The notes under the pieces: model-generated
Database searches by the model: none
What the model was told of the DNA's origin: nothing
The model's input: only the letters and a program-made list of their open reading frames with translations
Part shown: in pieces, positions 1 through 5,438 of the stretch
Position numbering within the stretch: the stretch's first letter is position 1
Layout: every line of letters begins with the position of its first letter
Position numbers and translations under genes: made by a program
NCBI GenBank assembly: GCA_937926515.1
Contig: CALAZZ010000191.1
Coordinates: forward strand, 1 to 6,818
Direction: 5' to 3'
DNA: 6,818 bases
DNA from: an uncultured Bacteroidales bacterium
GTDB lineage: Bacteria > Bacteroidota > Bacteroidia > Bacteroidales > F082

Positions 1-53
1 GAATTAAAAAAACTCCTTTGTGCTCTTAGTGCCTTTGTGGGACACAAAAATAA
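1..53. repeat. Direct repeat, copy 1 (conserved 53-nt part)
   Basis: Bases 1-53 are identical to 119-171 (period 118). The match begins at the window edge, so it may extend further left. The unit starts GAATTAAAAAAACTCC and runs into the left arm of the hairpin described at 16-82. Confidence 0.95.
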
Positions 54-82
54 TAGACACTAAGCCACTAAGAACCACAAAG
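16..82. repeat. Palindromic repeat hairpin, copy 1
   Basis: A 67-nt imperfect inverted repeat. The left arm starts CTTTGTG at 16-22 and the right arm ends CACAAAG at 76-82. The arms also share TCTTAGTG and its complement, giving about 24 paired positions with a few mismatches around an A/T-rich loop (about 42-55). Repeats built from CTTTGTG and CTTAGTG words are, as far as I know, widespread between genes in Bacteroidota; this family assignment is from memory. The inverted arms would fold in RNA from either strand, so a role as a bidirectional terminator or RNA stabiliser is possible but inferred. Confidence 0.8.
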
Positions 83-118
83 ATGCTCCTGCAACGAATA
101 TGAAAATGATCTGACCAG

Positions 119-200
119 GAATTAAAAAAACTCCTTTGTGCTCTTAGTGCCTTTGTGGGACACAAAAATAAAAGATGCCAAGCCAATAAGGAACACAAAG
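119..200. repeat. Palindromic repeat hairpin, copy 2, next to tRNA
   Basis: This is the second copy of the unit. Bases 119-171 are identical to copy 1, while the right arm (172-200) differs at 8 of 29 positions with no indels. The hairpin proper is 134-200, again 67 nt. It ends 4 nt past the 3' end of the minus-strand tRNA-Ser, so tRNA transcripts would run straight into it. A 3' processing or termination role is inferred. The right arm pairs less well than in copy 1, as if it had drifted. Confidence 0.85.
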
Positions 201-204
201 ATTG

Positions 205-293
205 CGGAGAGAGGGGGATTCGAACCCCCGGTTCCACGATAGCGGAACAACGGTTTTCGAGACCGCCGCATTCAACCACTCTGCCATCTCTCC
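205..293 (-). tRNA. tRNA-Ser, anticodon CGA
   Basis: The minus strand folds as a class II tRNA with a long variable arm. The 7-bp acceptor stem pairs GGAGAGA (from 293) with TCTCTCC (from 212), followed by discriminator G at 205. The T arm is a 5-bp G/C stem around the loop TTCGAAT (213-229). The anticodon loop reads CTCGAAA, with anticodon CGA at 259-257, decoding UCG. The extended variable arm, discriminator G and D-arm sequence GCAGAGTGG all fit serine. CCA is not encoded: the bases after the discriminator are CAATC. The length is 89 nt. The antisense strand gives the well-known false peptide GERGIRTPG. Confidence 0.97.
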
Positions 294-321
294 CTCATGA
301 ACAACCCGATATGCCGGGCTG

Positions 322-329
322 CAAAATTA
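322..329 (-). promoter_or_regulatory. Candidate -7 box of the tRNA-Ser promoter
   Basis: The minus strand reads TAATTTTG, an exact match to the Bacteroidota -7 consensus TAnnTTTG. Transcription would begin near 315, giving a leader of about 22 nt before the tRNA 5' end at 293. A TTG that could serve as the -33 element lies at 357-359, but the 27-nt spacing is longer than the usual 19-23. A small CCCG/CGGG hairpin (304-318) sits in the leader. The assignment rests on consensus and position only. Confidence 0.5.
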
Positions 330-338
330 GGTTTTTTT

Positions 339-367
339 TTGCGCCATTTGCTGACACAATTTATAAT
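339..367 (+). promoter_or_regulatory. Candidate promoter for the serpin gene (sigma70-like)
   Basis: TTGCGC at 339-344 and TATAAT at 362-367 are separated by exactly 17 nt, a near-ideal classical -35/-10 layout. The -10 continues as TATAATTTG, which also resembles the Bacteroidota TAnnTTTG box with one extra base. Transcription would start near 374, leaving a leader of about 113 nt before ATG 488. The element lies back to back with the tRNA promoter. Bacteroidota primary sigma factors do not normally need this layout, so it may be partly coincidental. Confidence 0.35.
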
Positions 368-487
368 TTGACCGCTAATTCCTTCGACCCATAATTGTGC
401 GTGAATATATTAGTTTTATACGAAGCCGGGTGCAACTTTAGGTACGCTATTTGTATCTATCAGGTATTAACCCTAACCCTCACCATC

Positions 488-1717
488 ATGAAAAAGCTGA
501 TCATACCCATGCTGCTGATAACAGCACTCCTGTCATGCAAGAAAACCGATGACCCCCCTGTTCTTTCACCTAAATCCATCAGCCTCTCCCAAGCGGAGAA
601 CCGGATCGTGGAAAGCAGCAACCAGTTTGGGTTCGAACTGATGAAAAAGATTGATGCTGCAGAGGATGCCAGTACCAATGTATTTATTTCGCCCTTAAGT
701 ATACATATGGCCCTGGCTATGACCTGGAACGGTGCCGAAGGGACCACCCGCGACCAAATGGCCGAAGCCATGAATTTCCCAAATATGAGTGCCGGCGAGA
801 TGAACCTTTCATATAAAAACCTCATCCATGAACTGCTTTCGGTGGATGAGAAAGTAACCATGGAAGTCGCCAACTCCATCTGGTACCGCAATACCTATGT
901 GATTAATCAAGCTTTTATTGATACAAATACCGAGTATTTTGATGCTGTTGTGCAAGGTGTTGACTTTGACAACCCCAACGCAAAAGACATTATCAATGCA
1001 TGGGTGGCAGACAACACACATGGCTTGATTGAGGAGATCATTCAGGAAATAAACGCCAGCCACCTCATGTTCCTTGTGAATGCCATCTATTTCAAGGGCA
1101 TATGGCAAAATGGTTTCAAAAAAAGCAATACCGAACCTACTCCTTTTCATATGAGCACCGGCAGCATAAAGGAGGTGCCCACTATGTTCACCAAAGCCGA
1201 GTTTGCACAGACATCTGCTGAAGATTACCATGTGATTGAACTGCCTTATGGACGCGGCAACTTCAGCATGCTGGTGTTTTTGCCTGATGGGGAAACAAGT
1301 CCGGGCGAGGTGATTGCAAGCCTCAATGCACAAGAGTGGGAGCTCCTCACCGGTAGGCTGGGACAAACCTACGAAACCGAGCTGTACTTGCCTAAATTTA
1401 GTTATGAGTATGAACTCGAGATGAATGAGGTGCTGATCAGCATGGGAATGGAAGATGCATTTGCGCCTTCCCTGGCCAATTTTAGTGGAATCGCCGATGC
1501 CGATCTCTACCTGAGTGAGGTGAAACACAAAACTTTTGTGGAAGTGAATGAAGAAGGCACTGAGGCCGCAGCAGTAACCGCTGTCGGTGTAAGTTTAACC
1601 AGCATGCCTGCTTACCTGCCTGTGTTCAGGGTGGACCGCCCCTTTGTGTTTGCTCTCAGGGAAACCCAAACGAACACCCTGCTGTTTCTGGGAAAGGTGG
1701 AATATCCGGGTGAATAG
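488..1717 (+). CDS. Serpin family serine protease inhibitor, lipoprotein
   Basis: The gene encodes a 409-residue serpin, a suicide inhibitor that traps serine or cysteine proteases. ATG 488 is chosen over an upstream in-frame ATG at 395 because it opens directly on a lipoprotein signal: MKK, a hydrophobic stretch, then LLSC with the lipidated Cys at 17. CKKTDD then follows; acidic residues near this position can mark Bacteroidota lipoproteins for surface display. Family marks include NSIWYR (129-134), VNAIYFKGIW (197-206) and the serpin signature FRVDRPFVFAL (380-390). The reactive-centre hinge at 355-364 reads EEGTEAAAVT, with a small residue at P14 (Thr358) and Ala at P12-P10, as in inhibitory serpins. 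Counting 17 residues places P1-P1' at Thr371-Ser372. The stretch to the conserved Pro385 is 3 residues longer than in alpha1-antitrypsin, so Met373 or another nearby residue could be P1. The length is normal. No protease gene lies beside it, and no Shine-Dalgarno sequence is visible. Family is certain, target unknown. Confidence 0.96.
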   Translation: MKKLIIPMLLITALLSCKKTDDPPVLSPKSISLSQAENRIVESSNQFGFELMKKIDAAEDASTNVFISPLSIHMALAMTWNGAEGTTRDQMAEAMNFPNMSAGEMNLSYKNLIHELLSVDEKVTMEVANSIWYRNTYVINQAFIDTNTEYFDAVVQGVDFDNPNAKDIINAWVADNTHGLIEEIIQEINASHLMFLVNAIYFKGIWQNGFKKSNTEPTPFHMSTGSIKEVPTMFTKAEFAQTSAEDYHVIELPYGRGNFSMLVFLPDGETSPGEVIASLNAQEWELLTGRLGQTYETELYLPKFSYEYELEMNEVLISMGMEDAFAPSLANFSGIADADLYLSEVKHKTFVEVNEEGTEAAAVTAVGVSLTSMPAYLPVFRVDRPFVFALRETQTNTLLFLGKVEYPGE

Positions 1718-1737
1718 GTGTTAAGAATCAACACTTT
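1716..1737 (+). terminator. Weak hairpin at the serpin stop codon
   Basis: GTGTT (1718-1722) pairs with AACAC (1730-1734) around a 7-nt loop. The stem can be lengthened by an A-T and a G-T pair into the TAG stop. Only three T residues follow, so this is a weak intrinsic terminator candidate. Confidence 0.3.
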
Positions 1738-1800
1738 CCGTGTATTGTGTCTTTTGAGATACCACGGCGGTAAGTTCCACTTTCGACACTATGGGCTATA

Positions 1801-2198
1801 TCAGGTCCGGGTGAAGCCAGTGTATTTTATTTTGTTTGCATCGAGGAAGTTACCAAAAAGAGTGTAGGCATCTTTGCAGCCGAAGTGGTTATTATTTCCT
1901 GCAGCAATGCGGACCTATCGCCCGGTTCAGTGTCTAAAATTACGTAAAGTTTATTGACCTGATCAGGTTCAATTGTATAGGTTTATTCATAGTCGGAATA
2001 GCCCCTCACACCTTCCACCGTTTTGTTGGTATCATAGCCGCCAAAGTATCACTGGTCCTGTTCAGTAAAGCATATCTTTGTTGAAATTCCTATTCCAAGG
2101 TTCTCCATGAAGAACAAAGAAACTTTCCCATAGCACTTCAAATGGTAAAGGTGGAATGAAAATCCACAGGATTGCTTTGCCACGACTAGGAATGCTGC
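1801..2198 (-). pseudogene. Decayed gene of unknown family (two stops, one frameshift)
   Basis: On the minus strand an open frame begins after a TGA at 2199-2201; possible starts are GTG 2183 or ATG 2108. It reads MENLGIGISTKICFTEQDQ from 2108, then a TGA at 2049-2051. It continues in the same frame as YFGGYDTNKTVEGVRGYSD, meets a TAA at 1983-1985, and continues again as TYTIEPDQVNKLYVILD up to about 1895. There the protein-like reading jumps one frame and ends FGCKDAYTLFGNFLDANK plus a short tail, stopping at TGA 1801-1803. The composition across all segments looks like real protein rather than chance frame, so one ancestral gene of roughly 100-130 codons with three lesions is the simplest reading. 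I do not recognise the family. It lies on the same strand just past the oxygenase-deaminase operon and could once have been its last gene. Sequencing error is less likely with three lesions this close together. Confidence 0.55.
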
Positions 2199-2254
2199 TC
2201 AGCCCTTTCCGAGGTTCGCAAATCCCTCGTATTTAATATTTAAAGAAATTTTTA

Positions 2255-2274
2255 GGCTCATGGATTTCCATGCC
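2255..2274 (-). terminator. Candidate terminator of the oxygenase-deaminase operon
   Basis: On the minus strand, 6 nt past the deaminase stop, GGC-ATGG pairs with CCAT-GCC around the loop AAAT, with a 2-nt bulge. A/T-rich sequence with short T runs follows (2254-2241). The core CATGG/CCATG stem is perfect, but there is no long uninterrupted T tract, so confidence is modest. Confidence 0.35.
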
Positions 2275-2279
2275 ATCTC

Positions 2280-2771
2280 CTATTCAGCCTGCAATTTGCG
2301 AAACATCAACAAAGCGTGCTCATAGAGTGGGTCACAAACTTCAGGCATGATCGGCCCGTCCCATTTGAACACCCGGTTTTTGTGCTTGTAGTAGGGGGGA
2401 AGGTGGGGCATTAACACTGATGCGCCTCCCTGCTTGTCGCGGGCACCAAATACCACACGACCGATACCATGAAGCAACAGGGCACCAAAACACATGGTGC
2501 AGGGCTCGAGGGTGGTGTAACAGGTCATGGCAGCCGCTTGTGGCCATAGTTTAGCAGGTAGGTGTTTGAGTGCCTCCATTTCGGCATGGCGTCCGGGGTG
2601 ATAATCCGGTATGAGCATGGTATTGCAGCCCTGTGCGATGACCTCACCATCAAGCACGATAAGCGCCCCGATGGGCAGGTTGCCTTCCCGTTTGGCAAAC
2701 AGCGCCAAGTCTAGGGCCTTTTCCATATAATACCTGTCTGATCTCAAGTTGGGTAGTTTTTTTAAGGCCAA
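2280..2771 (-). CDS. TadA/nucleoside deaminase-like zinc enzyme
   Basis: This is a member of the cytidine-deaminase fold superfamily, hydrolytically deaminating a nucleobase, free or in RNA. With the TTG start at 2771 the protein has 163 residues. The zinc site is complete: HAE at 62-64 (His62 ligand, Glu64 proton shuttle) and PCTMC at 90-94 (Cys91 and Cys94 ligands). The order NLPIGALIV, HAEMEAL, TLEPCTMC, RVVFGARDKQGG is that of TadA and guanine/nucleoside deaminases. The segment before HAE (DYHPGR) and the C-terminal third differ from classical TadA, so the substrate is open. The start is uncertain. ATG 2726 would give 148 residues, but residues before it (SDRYYMEKAL) still resemble the TadA N-terminus, favouring an upstream start. 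The only candidate there is the TTG (or the CTG before it) directly after the upstream ORF's TGA, in the same frame. It is the last gene of a three-gene operon. Confidence 0.85.
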   Translation of the reverse strand: MALKKLPNLRSDRYYMEKALDLALFAKREGNLPIGALIVLDGEVIAQGCNTMLIPDYHPGRHAEMEALKHLPAKLWPQAAAMTCYTTLEPCTMCFGALLLHGIGRVVFGARDKQGGASVLMPHLPPYYKHKNRVFKWDGPIMPEVCDPLYEHALLMFRKLQAE

Positions 2772-2774
2772 CAG

Positions 2775-3095
2775 TCAATCGTAAAACCCTATCATTTCAA
2801 ATCGCATAGCAAATTCATTGCACAAAGGACAAATATTATGATCACTTTTTAAATAAACGTCCATCCACTGGTGGTAGTCGTCGCCAGGCTCACCGGCATA
2901 CATCCCGGACTGGTTGTAGAATTTAAGGTTCGCATTTGTCTTGTTTCTGAAATAGTTCTCTACAACAAATTTACCTGTCCGCTTTTCGATTGCCGGCACA
3001 TTGCAAACTCGGTCAAAATCCTGCATGCCTCCCCCAAACAGAAATTCCTCACTAAAATCACAATTGCTGCAAACAGCTTTTAACAGGGTTCCCAA
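2775..3095 (-). CDS. Small four-cysteine, zinc-ribbon-like hypothetical protein
   Basis: The protein has 106 residues if translation starts at TTG 3095. Two cysteine pairs, C9-x2-C12 near the N-terminus and CPLC at 89-92, are the likely zinc site. Between them is a Gly-rich stretch (GGGMQDFD, 21-28) and a charged middle. There is no signal peptide or membrane segment, so it is probably cytoplasmic. It resembles small conserved Bacteroidota proteins that begin with a CxxC and end with a second knuckle, but no function is known to me. The start is irregular. No ATG is in frame: the frame is closed by TAA at 3116-3118. ATG 3112-3114 sits one frame off, and removing one A from the five-A run (3104-3108) would join it as MLKTGKLGTLL. 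The ORF ends in a TGA that is in frame with the deaminase. It lies 42 nt past the oxygenase stop, in the same operon. Confidence 0.75.
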   Translation of the reverse strand: MGTLLKAVCSNCDFSEEFLFGGGMQDFDRVCNVPAIEKRTGKFVVENYFRNKTNANLKFYNQSGMYAGEPGDDYHQWMDVYLKSDHNICPLCNEFAMRFEMIGFYD

Positions 3096-3137
3096 TTTAC
3101 CGGTTTTTAAGCATTAAATTTAAACAATTTCAACTGA

Positions 3138-4088
3138 CTACTTGATCAACCCCAGCTCTACCAGCCGTTCATGCAGAAACGCACCGGCGGTGATGTCGTC
3201 ATAGCGTTTTGGATTGTCAGCATCAATGCAGTTTTCAAGACAATTGAGCGGCATCTCGCTTACCGGATGCATGAAAAAAGGAATGGAGTATCTTGAGCTT
3301 GACCACAGTTCCCTGGGCGGGTTCACCACCCTGTGTATGGTTGATTTAAGCCTGTTGTTGGTATGCCGCGACAGCATATCTCCCACGTTGATCATCAGCT
3401 CATCATCCTCAGCGATGGCATCAATCCATTCGCCTTTATGGTTTTGCACCTGCAAGCCTTTTCCTTGTGCGCCCATAAGCAACGTAATGAGGTTGATATC
3501 GCCATGAGCGGCAGCCCTCACGGCCTCTTTGGGCTCCTGGGTGATGGGCGGGTAATGGATGGGCCGCAAAATGCTGTTGCCTTCCTTTACATAGGGGTCA
3601 AAATAATATTCATCCAGACCCAGGTGCAGTGCCAGTGCACGCAGTACAAAGATTCCTGTTTTTTCAAGCAACTGGTAGGCTCTCTTACCTACCTGGTTGA
3701 AGCGGGGCAACTCTGCCACTTCCACATTGGGCGGATACTCATCCAGGTATTTGGAGTGTGCGTCAAGGTATTGCCCAAAATGCCAAAACTCCTTCAGGTC
3801 GGCAGTTGTCCTGCCTTTGGCCGTCTCCTTCCCAAAAGAAGTATAGCCCCTCTGACCGCCAATACCCGGTATTTCGTACTTCAGCTTAACCTCTGGGGGC
3901 AGTTCAAAAAACTTTTTCACTTCCTCATAAAGCTCTCTAACGAGCTTATCATCAAGAAAATGGCCTTTGAGCGCAACAAAGCCGATATGTTCATAGGCTT
4001 CGCCAATCTCGCCTACAAATTTTTGTTTCGATGCCGGATCATCCGACAGAAATTCACTTAAGTCAACAGCTGGTATTTTTTGCATCAT
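3138..4088 (-). CDS. Isopenicillin N synthase-like 2-oxoglutarate/Fe(II) dioxygenase
   Basis: The protein has 316 residues, full length for the family of non-haem iron oxygenases that hydroxylate, desaturate or cyclise small molecules. An N-terminal DIOX_N-type region starts at IPAVDLSEF (5-13) and includes GFVALKGH (36-43) and the family's GYTSFGKE (81-88). The C-terminal 2OG-FeII domain has the iron triad His195, Asp197 (HGD) and His252, within NVGDMLSRHTNNRLKSTIHR. Arg266 and Ser268 (RYS) would bind the 2-oxoglutarate carboxylate. The 2OG-binding pair argues for a 2-oxoglutarate-dependent enzyme, though isopenicillin N synthase itself keeps RxS without using 2OG. The protein is soluble and cytoplasmic. 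Two adjacent ATG codons (4088 and 4085) could start it. It is the first gene of the minus-strand operon. The substrate cannot be told from sequence, and antibiotic synthesis should not be assumed from the name. Confidence 0.93.
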   Translation of the reverse strand: MMQKIPAVDLSEFLSDDPASKQKFVGEIGEAYEHIGFVALKGHFLDDKLVRELYEEVKKFFELPPEVKLKYEIPGIGGQRGYTSFGKETAKGRTTADLKEFWHFGQYLDAHSKYLDEYPPNVEVAELPRFNQVGKRAYQLLEKTGIFVLRALALHLGLDEYYFDPYVKEGNSILRPIHYPPITQEPKEAVRAAAHGDINLITLLMGAQGKGLQVQNHKGEWIDAIAEDDELMINVGDMLSRHTNNRLKSTIHRVVNPPRELWSSSRYSIPFFMHPVSEMPLNCLENCIDADNPKRYDDITAGAFLHERLVELGLIK

Positions 4089-4106
4089 TCATTGTTTTTA
4101 GTCCGG

Positions 4107-4114
4107 CAAGTATA
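4107..4114 (-). promoter_or_regulatory. Candidate -7 box of the oxygenase operon
   Basis: The minus strand reads TATACTTG, one mismatch from TAnnTTTG, 18 nt before the ATG at 4088. Transcription would start near 4100 with a very short leader. No clear -33 TTG is seen at standard spacing, so this is weak. Confidence 0.3.
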
Positions 4115-4233
4115 AATAAAATTGTTATTCATCGCTTTCCGGGAAGATTTTATCGCTCATCATAAGCTTCACAAAAATACACAGACAAGATATGAAGAGG
4201 CTTCTGACCGGCACATTGTCATCCAAAGAATTA

Positions 4234-4250
4234 ATAAGCTAATTGCTTAT
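4234..4250. promoter_or_regulatory. Inverted repeat overlapping the gldA -7 box (candidate operator)
   Basis: ATAAGC (4234-4239) and GCTTAT (4245-4250) form a perfect 6-bp inverted repeat with a 5-nt spacer, TAATT. The right arm overlaps the first three bases of the TATATTTG box (4248-4255), a position suited to repression. A third ATAAGC half-site lies at 4162-4167. No regulator gene is in the window. Confidence 0.4.
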
Positions 4251-4255
4251 ATTTG
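4248..4255 (+). promoter_or_regulatory. Candidate -7 box of the gldA-pip operon
   Basis: TATATTTG matches TAnnTTTG exactly. Transcription would start near 4262, giving a leader of about 76 nt before ATG 4338. The nearest upstream TTG (4216-4218) is 29 nt away, too far for a standard -33 element, so the promoter may need an activator or be weak. Confidence 0.45.
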
Positions 4256-4337
4256 CATGAGATGGCGCTTTGTACCCATATTAATGAAGGCCTATCGGAT
4301 TGAAATGATCACTTGATTGATACCAAAACATGATACG

Positions 4338-5435
4338 ATGAATCACATAGCCTGTTTTCCAGGAAAATACATCCAGGGCAGGGGAACCATTATGGAGCTT
4401 GAGAGCCTGATCAGCCTGTTTGGCAGCAAAGCCATCATTCTGGCTTCTCCAACTGCAAAAACCTTCCTCCCCGAAAAATTTCTTCAGCCCCCTTTATCCT
4501 CCCTGATCTCCCAGGCAGGATTCGGTGGGGAGTGCACCGAGGGTGAGGTTAGGCACCTGACCGATCGCATCCGCCGGGAAAAGGTGGATGTGCTGGTTGG
4601 CATGGGTGGCGGTAAAACCATTGACACAGCCAAGATAGCGGCCGACAGGGCAGGCGTGCCGGTCATTGTGGTTCCCACCATTGCTTCCACCGATGCCCCC
4701 TGCAGTGGCTGTGCCGTAAGCTATACTTCGGATGGTGTTTTTGAAAAGGTGCATTACCAGCGGGCAAATCCGGCTGTCGTACTTGTTGATATGGATATCA
4801 TGGCTAAGGCCCCTCCAAGGTTTTTGGTAGCAGGCATGGGTGATGCGCTGGCTACCTGGTTCGAAGCACGCTCTTGTGCAGCCACCTCATCGATGAACGA
4901 ATGTGGTGGTATCAGCACCAATGCAGGCCGCCGGATGGCCAAACTGTGTTATAACCTGTTGCTTGAATATGGCCTTCAGGCCAAGCATGACAATGATGCC
5001 GGCCTGGTCAGCGAGGCCCTGGTGCATATCGTAGAGGCCAATATCCTCCTTAGCGGAATCGGGTTTGAAAGTGGCGGACTGGCTGCGGCACACGCCATAC
5101 ATAATGGTTTAACGGCATTGCCGGAAACACATGCCTATTACCATGGCGAAAAAGTGGCTTTTGGCTTACTGACCGGATTGCATCTGACAGGCGCGCCGGT
5201 GCATGAGTGCAATGAAGTTTATGGTTTCTGCAAAGCCGTGGGCCTGCCGCTTACCCTGGTCGGTATAGGTGTGTCTGCCGCTGATAAAGATGCCCTTATG
5301 CAGGTGGCACATAAGTCGGTAGAGCCGGGATCATCCATTCATCATGAAGGCCCCGGCATAAGCCCCGAAATGGTTTATGATGCCATGCTGCAAGCCGATG
5401 CCTACGGACGACAGTTTATTGAACATCAAGAATAG
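4338..5435 (+). CDS. gldA: Glycerol dehydrogenase (NAD+, zinc-dependent)
   Basis: The enzyme oxidises glycerol to dihydroxyacetone with NAD+ and also acts in reverse on hydroxyacetone-type substrates, in the cytoplasm. The 365-residue protein follows E. coli GldA almost end to end: SPGKYIQG corresponds to FPGKYIQG at 7-14. The nucleotide-binding GMGGGKTIDTAK is at 88-99, followed by PTIASTDAPCS (113-123), GDALATWFEA (168-177) and GFESGGLAAAHAIHNGLTA (242-260). By family alignment the zinc ligands are Asp169, His252 and His269 (YYHGEKVAF). ATG 4338 is chosen because it reproduces the family N-terminus; an in-frame TTG at 4317 would add seven unmatched residues. A tiny ATG-ATA-CGA-TGA frame (4330-4341) overlaps this start as ATGA and might couple initiation. 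The stop is 3 nt before the next gene, so the two are probably cotranscribed. Confidence 0.97.
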   Translation: MNHIACFPGKYIQGRGTIMELESLISLFGSKAIILASPTAKTFLPEKFLQPPLSSLISQAGFGGECTEGEVRHLTDRIRREKVDVLVGMGGGKTIDTAKIAADRAGVPVIVVPTIASTDAPCSGCAVSYTSDGVFEKVHYQRANPAVVLVDMDIMAKAPPRFLVAGMGDALATWFEARSCAATSSMNECGGISTNAGRRMAKLCYNLLLEYGLQAKHDNDAGLVSEALVHIVEANILLSGIGFESGGLAAAHAIHNGLTALPETHAYYHGEKVAFGLLTGLHLTGAPVHECNEVYGFCKAVGLPLTLVGIGVSAADKDALMQVAHKSVEPGSSIHHEGPGISPEMVYDAMLQADAYGRQFIEHQE

Positions 5436-5438
5436 CAT

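Noticed and set aside
1..200. CRISPR array
   Set aside because: There are only two copies, the units are long imperfect palindromes, and no second spacer or cas gene is present.
155..394. A 79-codon plus-strand frame across the tRNA
   Set aside because: It is the antisense of tRNA-Ser; its GERGIRTPG stretch is a common false annotation.
468..480. Telomere-like TAACCCTAACCCT
   Set aside because: It has only two units, just before the serpin start; with no longer array this is coincidence.
809..1528. A 239-codon minus-strand frame inside the serpin gene
   Set aside because: It lies wholly opposite a clearly coding serpin and shows no family motif, so it is a shadow frame.
1956..1967. Perfect 12-bp palindrome ACCTGATCAGGT as an operator
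   Set aside because: It lies inside the decayed coding sequence (the Pro-Asp-Gln-Val codons) and away from any promoter, so it is probably chance.
3363..4061. A 232-codon plus-strand frame opposite the oxygenase
   Set aside because: The minus strand carries a full 2OG/Fe(II) oxygenase with intact catalytic residues; the opposite frame has no recognisable features.
4122..4316. A 64-codon plus-strand frame between the two operons
   Set aside because: It starts at TTG, has no family resemblance, and covers the probable gldA promoter and operator.
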